Positions 50,001 to 57,095 of a stretch of 64,000 bases of DNA are shown piece after piece (position 1 is the first letter of the stretch; the number at the start of each line of letters is the position of its first letter). Position numbers and translations under genes: made by a program. The DNA is from Xanthobacteraceae bacterium (GTDB lineage Bacteria > Pseudomonadota > Alphaproteobacteria > Rhizobiales > Xanthobacteraceae). Below the pieces are notes generated by a model that was given only the letters and a program-made list of their open reading frames with translations, ran no database searches and was not told where the DNA came from. The stretch is taken from NCBI GenBank assembly GCA_004297465.1, contig SCUB01000020.1, positions 164,183 through 228,182 of the forward strand, read 5' to 3'.

Positions 50001-50282
50001 CGAAACTCGATTCTTCTTGTCGATTTCATTCGCCATAGCGCCGGCGAGGGCAAGTCCTTGCGCGAGGTGGTGCTGGAGGCAGGCGCGGTACGGTTCAAGC
50101 CCATTCTGCTGACGGCGCTGGCCGCGATGATCGGCGCGGGGACGATTCTGCTCGACCCGATTTTTCAGGGCCTGGCGATTTCGTTGCTGTTCGGCCTGGC
50201 CTCGTCCACGCTGTTGACCGTCCTGGTCATTCCGGCCATCTACATCGCGCTTCGTGAAAAAAGAACAAAGGCAGACGCTTGA
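47058..50282 (+). CDS. RND efflux pump, AcrB/AcrD/AcrF family
   Basis: Inner-membrane pump of 1074 residues. The N-terminus reads [36 protein letters not shown], typical of the REEEPQI subgroup of RND exporters. TM4 has [21 protein letters not shown] with the DD pair used for proton relay in hydrophobe/amphiphile exporters. The second half repeats the fold ([24 protein letters not shown]). The start at 47058 overlaps the adaptor stop. Control by a BigR/SqrR-like repressor suggests export of sulfur-linked or oxidised thiol compounds, but no substrate can be read from sequence. The gene ends 27 bases from the convergent livF. Confidence 0.9.
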   Translation: [1074 protein letters not shown]

Positions 50283-50309
50283 AGGCTGAATTTGTGTGCG
50301 TGACCGATA

Positions 50310-51014
50310 TTACATCCCGAGATAGGCCTGCCGCACGCGTTCGTCCGCCAGCAATGCCTCGCCGCTACCCGCCAGCGTGACGCGACCGTTCTCCAGCACA
50401 TAGGCCTGGCGGGCGAGCTTGAGCGAGACCGCGACGTTCTGCTCGACCAGCACGCAGGTCAGGCCGGCGCGATTGAGGTCACGGATGGCCGCCAGCACAT
50501 CGTGCACCGCGGCGGGAGCAAGGCCAAGCGACGGTTCATCGAACATCACCAGTTCCGGCGAACCCATCAGGCAGCGGCCGATCGCCAGCATCTGCTGTTC
50601 GCCGCCCGACAACGTGCCAGCCGCCTGGGTGAATCGCTCCCGCAATTTTGGAAACATTGTCAGCACGAACGCAAGGTTTTCGACGCGCTTGCCTTTCGCT
50701 CGCGGCAGCATGGCGCCCATCTCCAGGTTCTCGGCGACGGTGAGTGATGGAAACACCTGACGGCCTTCCGCCACCTGTCCGATGCCGAGATTGCAGACCT
50801 TGTGCGACGGCAGACCGGCGATGTCCTGACCTTTGAACACGATGCGGCCCCGTGCCGGCCGATGCATGCCCGCGATGGTGTGGATCAACGAAGTCTTTCC
50901 GGCGCCATTGGCGCCGACGATCGCGGCGATGGCGCCTTGATCGACAGTTAGCGCGACACCGTCGAGCGCCTGCGCGTCGCCATGGTAGACGTCGAGGTTT
51001 TCGATCCGCAGCAT
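50310..51014 (-). CDS. livF: LIV-type ABC transporter ATP-binding protein LivF (second system)
   Basis: ATPase of 234 residues with Walker A GANGAGKTS (about 36-44), signature LSGGEQQMLAIGRCL and Walker B ELVMFDEPSLGLAP. It is the last gene of a minus-strand operon (54960 to 50310), with a 1-base overlap to livG. It is a paralog of the LivF at 29392-30105, but the two systems belong to different operons and so probably different ligands. Confidence 0.93.
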   Translation of the reverse strand: MLRIENLDVYHGDAQALDGVALTVDQGAIAAIVGANGAGKTSLIHTIAGMHRPARGRIVFKGQDIAGLPSHKVCNLGIGQVAEGRQVFPSLTVAENLEMGAMLPRAKGKRVENLAFVLTMFPKLRERFTQAAGTLSGGEQQMLAIGRCLMGSPELVMFDEPSLGLAPAAVHDVLAAIRDLNRAGLTCVLVEQNVAVSLKLARQAYVLENGRVTLAGSGEALLADERVRQAYLGM

Positions 51015-51742
51015 CAGAGCGCCTCCGCTCCGAGATAGGAGGTGATGACGGCAGGGTCGCGCACCACTTCATTTGGCGCGCCCTCGGCGATCCGGGCACC
51101 GTGGTGCAGCACAAGAATGCGGGAAGCGAGCGCCATGACCGCGCGCATCACGTGTTCGATGAGCAGGATGGTCACGCCGCTTGTGCGATTGATTTCCTTG
51201 AGAATCCCCACCATGCGGTCGGTTTCGGTGGGGCGGAGACCGGCCATGACTTCGTCGAGCAGGAGCAGTTTCGGTTGAGTGGCCAATGCGCGCGCGACTT
51301 CGAGCCGCTTGCGATCTGGCAGCGTCAGCGTCGAGGCAAGATGAAGACGCTTGTCGAATAGATCGAGCTGGCGCAGCACGGCATGAGTGATCTCGAGCGC
51401 GGCGTCGAGGTGGTGTGAGCGCAGGAGCGCGCCCACCATCACGTTGTCTTCAACGCTGAGCGCGGGAAACGGCCGAACGATCTGGAAGGTCCGTCCGACG
51501 CCGCGCCAGGCGATCCGGTCCGGCCGCTCGCGCTCGATCCGCGCTCCGTCGAAGCTGATCGCGCCTTCATCGCATGCGATGACGCCGGCGATCATGTTGA
51601 ACAGAGTGGTCTTGCCCGCGCCGTTCGGTCCAATCACGGCAAAAATCTCGCCGGGCGCGACCTCGAACGATATCCGGTCGACAGCTGTCAGGCCGCGGAA
51701 TCGCTTCGAGACGTCGGTGACGGTAAGCAGCGCCGTGGTCAT
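51014..51742 (-). CDS. livG: LIV-type ABC transporter ATP-binding protein LivG (second system)
   Basis: ATPase of 242 residues: Walker A GPNGAGKTT near residue 40, TLTLPDRKRLEVARAL as the LivG-type signature region with LPDRKR instead of LSGGQ, and Walker B LLLLDEV. The true start is the ATG at 51742, overlapping the livM stop by 4 bases; the longer open frame is antiparallel noise inside livM. The altered signature is common in LivG proteins and not a defect. Confidence 0.92.
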   Translation of the reverse strand: MTTALLTVTDVSKRFRGLTAVDRISFEVAPGEIFAVIGPNGAGKTTLFNMIAGVIACDEGAISFDGARIERERPDRIAWRGVGRTFQIVRPFPALSVEDNVMVGALLRSHHLDAALEITHAVLRQLDLFDKRLHLASTLTLPDRKRLEVARALATQPKLLLLDEVMAGLRPTETDRMVGILKEINRTSGVTILLIEHVMRAVMALASRILVLHHGARIAEGAPNEVVRDPAVITSYLGAEAL

Positions 51743-52740
51743 TGACGGTGCTCCGAAAAACCGAGCCGGCGCGCGATCCATGGCCACACGCCGCTCGGAA
51801 CGAGATAGATGATGGCGATCAGGGCAGCTCCGTAGAACACCGCTTTGGTTCCGGGAGCATTGAATCCGGATCGCTCGGTTGCCGCGATCAGAGCCTCGCC
51901 GAGCGGAGTCAGGATGAATGCGCCGATGATCGGGCCGAATACGGTGCCGAGTCCACCAACGATCGGCGCCAGGATCAGTTCGATCGACCGGCCCATCTCG
52001 AAGACCTGACCGGGAAACAGGTTGCGGTGATAGAAGGCATAGAACACGCCGCCAACCGCCGTCATGCCGGACGAAATCAGCATGGCGATCATTTTGGCAC
52101 GGAAGACATCGACACCCAGCGCGCGGGCAGCCTCGGAATCCTCCCGTACCGCGACCCATTGATAGCCAAGCCGTGATCGCCTGAGCCACGCCACCGCCAG
52201 CGTTGCGCCGGCGACAAGGGCGAGCGCGAGATAATAAAAAAGCAGCGGACCGCCGCGCAGGTTCCACCACTGTCCGGCTTCCTCCGCGTTTACTGGCAGG
52301 AACAGACCGCCGGCGGCGCCGAGCATGTCGATATGGTCGAAGCCGATGCGGGTAAATTCGGCGAAAGCGATGGTAAGAAGCGCGAAGTAAACACCTTCGA
52401 TCCCGAAACGCCAGCTCAGCCAGCCGGTGACCGAGCCGACGGCGGCGGCGACCGCGATGGCCGCGAACACGCCAAGCCATGGACCGATGCCTGCATGAAG
52501 CCATAACCCAGCCGCGACATAGGCGCCCAGGCCGACATAGAGTGAATGGCCAAGCGATAGCTGCCCGGTGAATCCCATCATCAGGTTCCACGCCTGGCCG
52601 ACATAGGCGAAATAGAACACCAGGATCAGCACCGAGATCACGTAGCGGTCGGCAAATGCCGGCGTCGCAATCAATGCCGCAAGCAACATCGCGATCAACA
52701 CGCGTCCATGCATTGGCAATTCCGAGAAAATCCGCTTCAC
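51739..52740 (-). CDS. livM: LIV-type ABC transporter permease LivM (second system)
   Basis: Permease of 333 residues with about nine membrane segments. The family element WNLMMGFTGQLSLGHSLYVGLGAYVAAGL is near residue 55, the coupling loop reads SRLGYQWVAVREDSEAARALGVDVF, and VGGLGTVFGPIIGAFIL is close to the end. The ATG at 52740 overlaps the livH stop by 4 bases. It forms the channel with LivH. Confidence 0.93.
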   Translation of the reverse strand: MKRIFSELPMHGRVLIAMLLAALIATPAFADRYVISVLILVFYFAYVGQAWNLMMGFTGQLSLGHSLYVGLGAYVAAGLWLHAGIGPWLGVFAAIAVAAAVGSVTGWLSWRFGIEGVYFALLTIAFAEFTRIGFDHIDMLGAAGGLFLPVNAEEAGQWWNLRGGPLLFYYLALALVAGATLAVAWLRRSRLGYQWVAVREDSEAARALGVDVFRAKMIAMLISSGMTAVGGVFYAFYHRNLFPGQVFEMGRSIELILAPIVGGLGTVFGPIIGAFILTPLGEALIAATERSGFNAPGTKAVFYGAALIAIIYLVPSGVWPWIARRLGFSEHRQ

Positions 52741-53603
52741 GTCCGCTTCCCCAGCAATCCTTCCGGCCGGAACGCCAATACGGCGATCAACAGCGCGAAT
52801 GAGAACATGCTCTTCATGGACGGCGTGATCAGAAAGCCCGCACAGGCTTCCGATACGCCAATCAGGATGCCTCCAATCAGGGCGCCCGCCATTGAACCCA
52901 GTCCGCCGATGATGACGATCGTAAAGGCAAGCAGCGTATAGGCAGGGCCGAGCGCCGGGGTGGCATCGGCGATCGTCACCATGAGCGTGCCGGCGGCGCC
53001 GACACAGGCGAGTCCGATGCCAAACGTCAATGCATAGAGGCGCTTAACGTCGAGTCCAACGACGGCCGCGCCGACCAGATTGTCGGCGCAGGCACGAATT
53101 GCGGTCCCGGTGTGGGTGTAGCGGAAAAACGCGAACAGCAGGCCCGTGACGGCGAGCGCCGCAATTGCGGCGTAGGTCCGCACCTTATCGATGAACAACG
53201 GTCCGATCGCGAAACTGTCGAACGCATAGGACAGGTTGGTCGGTCGCGCATCCGGTCCGAAGATCATCAAGAGCCCGTTGACGATGATGATGGCGACGCC
53301 GACCAGCAGGATGAATTGTTCATGCGCTGGGCGTCCGATGAAGGGGTTGATCAGCAGCCGCTGCAACGCATAGCCAATGCCGAAGAATCCGAGTGCGATC
53401 GGCAGCATCGCTATGAGCGGATCGAGCCGCAACGCGGAGAACAGCAGGTATGCCGCATACATGGCAATCACGGCGAACTCGCCGTGAGCGAAGTTCACCA
53501 CTCGCACGACGCCGAAGATTACCGACAGGCCAAGCGCCATCAGGCCGTAAACAAGCCCGGTAAGTATGCCCTGAACAACGACGTTGAAGAGGATCGATGA
53601 CAT
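52737..53603 (-). CDS. livH: LIV-type ABC transporter permease LivH (second system)
   Basis: Permease of 288 residues, highly hydrophobic. The N-terminal GLMALGLSVIFGVVRVVNFAHGEFAVIAMYAAYL carries the NFAHGE motif of LivH, and IIGGLGSMAGALIGGILIGVSE lies near the C-terminus. A hairpin (53660-53687) separates it from the binding-protein gene 115 bases upstream, as in the first LIV operon. Confidence 0.93.
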   Translation of the reverse strand: MSSILFNVVVQGILTGLVYGLMALGLSVIFGVVRVVNFAHGEFAVIAMYAAYLLFSALRLDPLIAMLPIALGFFGIGYALQRLLINPFIGRPAHEQFILLVGVAIIIVNGLLMIFGPDARPTNLSYAFDSFAIGPLFIDKVRTYAAIAALAVTGLLFAFFRYTHTGTAIRACADNLVGAAVVGLDVKRLYALTFGIGLACVGAAGTLMVTIADATPALGPAYTLLAFTIVIIGGLGSMAGALIGGILIGVSEACAGFLITPSMKSMFSFALLIAVLAFRPEGLLGKRT

Positions 53604-53659
53604 TGGTCAGCTTGAACAACGAGTACGGGTGAGTGTGGTAAAGCGGAATACGATGTGAC

Positions 53660-53687
53660 GAGGCGCCACGGTTTTCCGCAGCGCCTC
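53660..53687 (-). repeat. stable hairpin between binding-protein and livH genes (second system)
   Basis: GAGGCGC (53660-53666) and GCGCCTC (53681-53687) form a perfect 7-bp stem. Read on the minus strand the loop itself can fold further (CGG, AAAA, CCG plus two wobble pairs), giving a 12-bp stem with an AAAA tetraloop. No T-run follows. It probably limits decay or partly attenuates transcription, favouring the binding protein over the permease. Confidence 0.72.
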
Positions 53688-53718
53688 GATGCAATTCTGG
53701 CTTGCAATCGCCGTCGGG

Positions 53719-54960
53719 TCAGGTGCGGCCCTGCCATGGCGGCATCGGCATGACCGGTGCCATGGTCGCCGAAGCCTGCGGCAGCACGACGGTCGGTGTA
53801 CGACCGCGGTTCTGCACTACCGCCGAGATGATCCCGTTGTTCTGCCCCTTCTCGTCGAACTTGATCGGTCCGCCGATCATGACGTGATCGGCAAGATTGG
53901 TTTCCTTGATGGCTTTCATCAGGTCCGGCCCGTTGGCGGTGCCGGCACGCTTGAAGCCGTCAGCCGCGATCAGCAGGGCTTCGAAGGTAAAGCCGACATT
54001 GAAGCAATCGACGGCAAACCGGTTTGAGGGGTGCGCCGGCTTGAACGCGGCTTCGAGGGCCTGGGTCATCTGCGCCTTGGGGTTGGCCCACGGCAGATTG
54101 TAGGTGTGGAAATCCGCGAAGGGGCCAAGCGCCTGATAAAACTCCTCGTCGTAGAGACCCGGCGAGCCGGGCGAGATGATGCCCTTCGGCTCGAACCGCT
54201 GACGCACCATGTCGCGCACGAGCTTGATCGCATCCGCCGCGCGGGTGACGACCAGCACGAGGTCAGGGTTGAGCGCGCGTATCTTGGTGACTTCCACCGA
54301 GAGATCCTGCGCCTTCGGATCATAGGCAATCGACTCGGCCAGCTGGAACGGCATCTGTGCCTTCGGGAAGATGGCGTCCATGGCCTTGCGCTGCGCCGAT
54401 CCGAACGTGTCGTTGGCATGCAGGAACACGGCGGACTTTGGCGCGACCTTGGTGGCAGCAAGCAGGTCCTTGATCAGATTGAGGCCATTGGTGACGAGCT
54501 GTCCCCCGGTTGGGAAGTTACGCACCAGATACTTGTAGCCTTGTTCGGTGATCTGCGGCGCGGCCGCGATATTGATGACGAACGGAACCTGACGCTGCTC
54601 GCAGACCTGCGCGATCGAGAGGGCGGCGGCGGAGTCGAACGGGCCGACAAGGCATTGAGCGCCTTCGTTGATCAGGCGCTCGGCCTGGGTCCGGGCGATA
54701 TCCGCGCTGGATTCGGTGTCGACATGGACCAGTTCGACGCTGTGACCATAACCGGCGAGAACTTTCGTCGAAATCGTCGCGCCGCGGTGGCACGCCTGGC
54801 CGGACTGGGCGAGATAGCCCGAGCGCGGCAGCAGCACGCCGATCTTCAGCGTCTTTGCCTGCGCCCGCACAATGCCGGGCGCCGATATCAGTGTGGCGGC
54901 GGCGGCCGTTCCGGCGAGCAGCCCGCGTCGTGACAGCGTCATGTGGTTTTTGTCGGTCAT
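53719..54960 (-). CDS. ABC transporter substrate-binding protein (LIV type, second system)
   Basis: Periplasmic binding protein of 413 residues. The N-terminus TLSRRGLLAGTAAAATLISAPGIVRAQAK is a twin-arginine signal with AxA cleavage, so this receptor is exported folded, in contrast to the Sec-type signals of the other three. The mature part begins KIGVLLPRSGYLAQSGQACHRGA. Its ligand is unknown. The ribosome site GGGGGG before the ATG at 54960 can pair with CCCCC 35 bases upstream (see 54970-55017), so its translation may be regulated. It is the first gene of the livHMGF operon. Confidence 0.92.
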   Translation of the reverse strand: MTDKNHMTLSRRGLLAGTAAAATLISAPGIVRAQAKTLKIGVLLPRSGYLAQSGQACHRGATISTKVLAGYGHSVELVHVDTESSADIARTQAERLINEGAQCLVGPFDSAAALSIAQVCEQRQVPFVINIAAAPQITEQGYKYLVRNFPTGGQLVTNGLNLIKDLLAATKVAPKSAVFLHANDTFGSAQRKAMDAIFPKAQMPFQLAESIAYDPKAQDLSVEVTKIRALNPDLVLVVTRAADAIKLVRDMVRQRFEPKGIISPGSPGLYDEEFYQALGPFADFHTYNLPWANPKAQMTQALEAAFKPAHPSNRFAVDCFNVGFTFEALLIAADGFKRAGTANGPDLMKAIKETNLADHVMIGGPIKFDEKGQNNGIISAVVQNRGRTPTVVLPQASATMAPVMPMPPWQGRT

Positions 54961-54969
54961 CGTTGTTAT

Positions 54970-55017
54970 CCCCCCTATGGTGTTTCTGCCTCAGAAATCT
55001 GCCGCGATCTTAGGGGG
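54970..55017 (-). promoter_or_regulatory. possible Shine-Dalgarno-sequestering leader structure
   Basis: On the minus strand the leader has CCCCCTA (55017-55011), a 33-base loop and TAGGGGG (54977-54971), a perfect 7-bp pairing that buries the Gly-rich ribosome site of the binding-protein gene. Inside the loop a second perfect hairpin TTTCTG-AGG-CAGAAA (54997-54983) is present. The two nested stems could switch translation on or off. It does not match a riboswitch class that I recognise. Confidence 0.55.
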
Positions 55018-55102
55018 TTGTTGGTGTGGCAGGCAAGCCATGCCGGAACAAATGACGGCCGTTCGAGAGCCTGACCCCGCGGTTCCCCCGGCCTTCGGAC
55101 GG

Positions 55103-56248
55103 TTAGCCCCAGATCCTGGCGGCAACTTCGTTCATCAGGTCCATCTTGCGCCACTGGTCGTCCTCGGCCAGACGGTTGCCGCCGATGCCGGATGCAAAGC
55201 CGCATTGCGGGCTGAGCGCCAGCTGGTCCACCGGAAGGTAGCGGCTCGCATCCTCGATCCGCCGCAGGAGCTCGTCGGCGGCCTCGATCTGGCCGGTCTT
55301 GGTCGTGATCAGTCCGAGCACGGCGATCACGCCCTTCGGAACGAAACGCAGTGGCTCGAAGCCGCCGGCCCGGTCGGTGTCGTATTCCAGAAGCAGCCGG
55401 TCGTAGGTGAGGCTGCCGAACAGGGTTTCGGCGATGGCGTCGTAGGTGCCCTCGCGGTGCCACATGCTGGCGCGATTGCCACGGCAGATGTGCAGTCCGA
55501 ACACGGCGCGGCCTTTCAGACCGGCAATGACCCTGTTGTCGGCCTCGATGGCGCGGCGGAGATTGGCGAGCGGTTCCTCGCCCCGCGCGGCAAGGCGGGC
55601 AAGCGTGGGCGGATCGACATAGCCGGTGTAGCTCGGTTCGTCGATCTGGACGTAATCGCAACCGGCCTCGACCAGGTCGGTCACCATCTGCTTCTGGATG
55701 GCGACAATGTCCGCCAGCAGGCTGTCGGAATCCTTGTAAAGCCCGTTCGAAGCGGAGATGTCCGACATCTGGCAGACGCGGTCAGGACCCATCAGGGCGA
55801 CCTTGATCGGCCGCTTGGTAACGGAGCGGAGGAACCTGCATTCCTCAAGCGGCAGGCTGTTGATGAGCTTGAGATGCGCCGTGACGGGCGTGCGGAACGC
55901 CAGCACCGCGTCCTCGCCCTTGTGCAACGGCACTTCGCCGGGCACCATGTTGTCGGGATTGGCGATGAAGTGCCGCCACGAGCCCGCCCACATGTCCCAG
56001 CCGTCGATCTCCGAGAAGCTGACCTGCCAGTTGAGGCGGCAAAATTCGCCGTCGGTCACGACCGGCAGCTTGTGGGCTTCCTGCTTGGCTACGACTTCGC
56101 GGATGGCCGCTTCCTGCGCGCCGCGCAGATCGTCCCGTGTCGATTCCTTGCGCGCAAAGCGCATGAATGCGTCCTTGAGGGTTTGCGGGCGCAGCAGGCT
56201 TCCGACCTGGTCGACACGGCTTTCCATCAATGACTTGGCTGCGGACAT
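55103..56248 (-). CDS. MetE-like zinc methyltransferase (cobalamin-independent methionine synthase II family)
   Basis: Protein of 381 residues corresponding to the catalytic C-terminal half of MetE. The four zinc ligands are recognisable: His and Cys in GLHICRGN, Glu in LLLEYDTDRAGG, Cys in ALSPQCGF. VTDGEFCRLNW and VQIDEPSYTGYV are family motifs. The long N-terminal domain of true MetE is absent, so methyl transfer from a small methyl donor or to another thiol (epoxyalkane:CoM transferase-like) is as likely as methionine synthesis. The start is ATG 56248 because GAGGGGGAAAT precedes it. It lies 142 bases upstream of the binding-protein gene on the same strand. Co-expression with that transporter is possible, and the substrate may be imported. 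Confidence 0.87.
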   Translation of the reverse strand: MSAAKSLMESRVDQVGSLLRPQTLKDAFMRFARKESTRDDLRGAQEAAIREVVAKQEAHKLPVVTDGEFCRLNWQVSFSEIDGWDMWAGSWRHFIANPDNMVPGEVPLHKGEDAVLAFRTPVTAHLKLINSLPLEECRFLRSVTKRPIKVALMGPDRVCQMSDISASNGLYKDSDSLLADIVAIQKQMVTDLVEAGCDYVQIDEPSYTGYVDPPTLARLAARGEEPLANLRRAIEADNRVIAGLKGRAVFGLHICRGNRASMWHREGTYDAIAETLFGSLTYDRLLLEYDTDRAGGFEPLRFVPKGVIAVLGLITTKTGQIEAADELLRRIEDASRYLPVDQLALSPQCGFASGIGGNRLAEDDQWRKMDLMNEVAARIWG

Positions 56249-56405
56249 ATTTCCCCCTCGCATTATCAGCTTTGCCCGCCACTATAAGAACCTTGGCTTG
56301 CCACGCCAGCAAAACCGCCGCCGGCAGAGTTTCACAAAATTCTACGGAGTGTCAGGACCAGAGCGGAAAGTGACCTGGGGCATATTGTCGCCTCCTCGAT
56401 CGTGA

Positions 56406-56430
56406 AAAAGCCCGCCATTGGCGGGCTTTT
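56406..56430. terminator. bidirectional Rho-independent terminator
   Basis: AAAAGCCCGCC, ATT loop, GGCGGGCTTTT form an 11-bp stem with A-run on one side and T-run on the other, so it can stop transcription from both directions. It lies between the GYD gene end (56512, minus) and the MetE-like gene start, and would end transcripts of the GYD gene. This is the clearest terminator in the window. Confidence 0.9.
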
Positions 56431-56511
56431 ACGTTTGAAATGCCAGTACGCACGACGGCTGACACCAGGGATCCAGGCAGCGCCGTCGGGCGCCTGTGAC
56501 ATCCGAAGCAA

Positions 56512-56805
56512 CTACGGAAGCTCGGATATCAGCTTGGTCCATTCGGGTTCGGTCCAGGCCACCGAGGTGCTGGTGCGCACGTTTCCCATCGAGCCGAGCG
56601 CAAGCGCGAGTTTGGTGACGTTGTCCATCTGGGGTGCTTCGGCGATGACGAGAAGATCATGCTCGCCGGTGGTGAGATAAACCTGCTTGAGGTCGACCCC
56701 GACTTTTTTGGCGAGTTCTTTCGCCGCGTCCCTGCGTTTGGGCGAGTCCTTGACCGTGCGAATTCCCTGATCAGTCCAGTTGATCGCTATAATGAATGTC
56801 GGCAT
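56512..56805 (-). CDS. GYD domain protein
   Basis: Small soluble protein of 97 residues of the GYD family, with a ferredoxin-like alpha/beta fold. PTFIIAINWTDQGIRTVKDSPKR at the N-terminus and YLTTGEHDLLVIAEAPQMDN (the GxHDLL variant of the GYD motif) are typical. The ATG at 56805 (MPTF) is preferred over that at 56817, with GAGAACGAC upstream. The function of the family is unknown. It is a single gene ended by the terminator at 56406-56430. No gene was seen in the 290 bases to the right (56806-57095). Confidence 0.85.
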   Translation of the reverse strand: MPTFIIAINWTDQGIRTVKDSPKRRDAAKELAKKVGVDLKQVYLTTGEHDLLVIAEAPQMDNVTKLALALGSMGNVRTSTSVAWTEPEWTKLISELP

Positions 56806-57095
56806 GTCGTTCTCCATGGGTTACATCAGCCCCATTGCTTGCCGCGCGCGCGGCACGCCAACCTGCCCAATGTTTGAAGTTTGTGAGAGCGCTAAAAAAA
56901 TGGCGCTGCGTTCAGACTGCAATGCCTGCCGACGGCCTGTTTGCTGCCCATTTCATCAGGTGGGACGTCGGCTCGTCCCTCAAAAAGGCAACTCATTTCA
57001 TATTACGCGAGATCGCGCGGCTGAGAAAGGGGGCTTGCTTCCACATTGCTTATCACAAACGGATTCAAGCCCCGGATCTTGCCCCAAGCAAAACC

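Noticed and set aside
48303-50036. A 577-codon minus-strand frame inside the AcrB-type pump gene
   Set aside because: It is the antisense shadow of a well-supported pump. Its translation is rich in charged and His/Arg/Gln residues with no recognisable fold.
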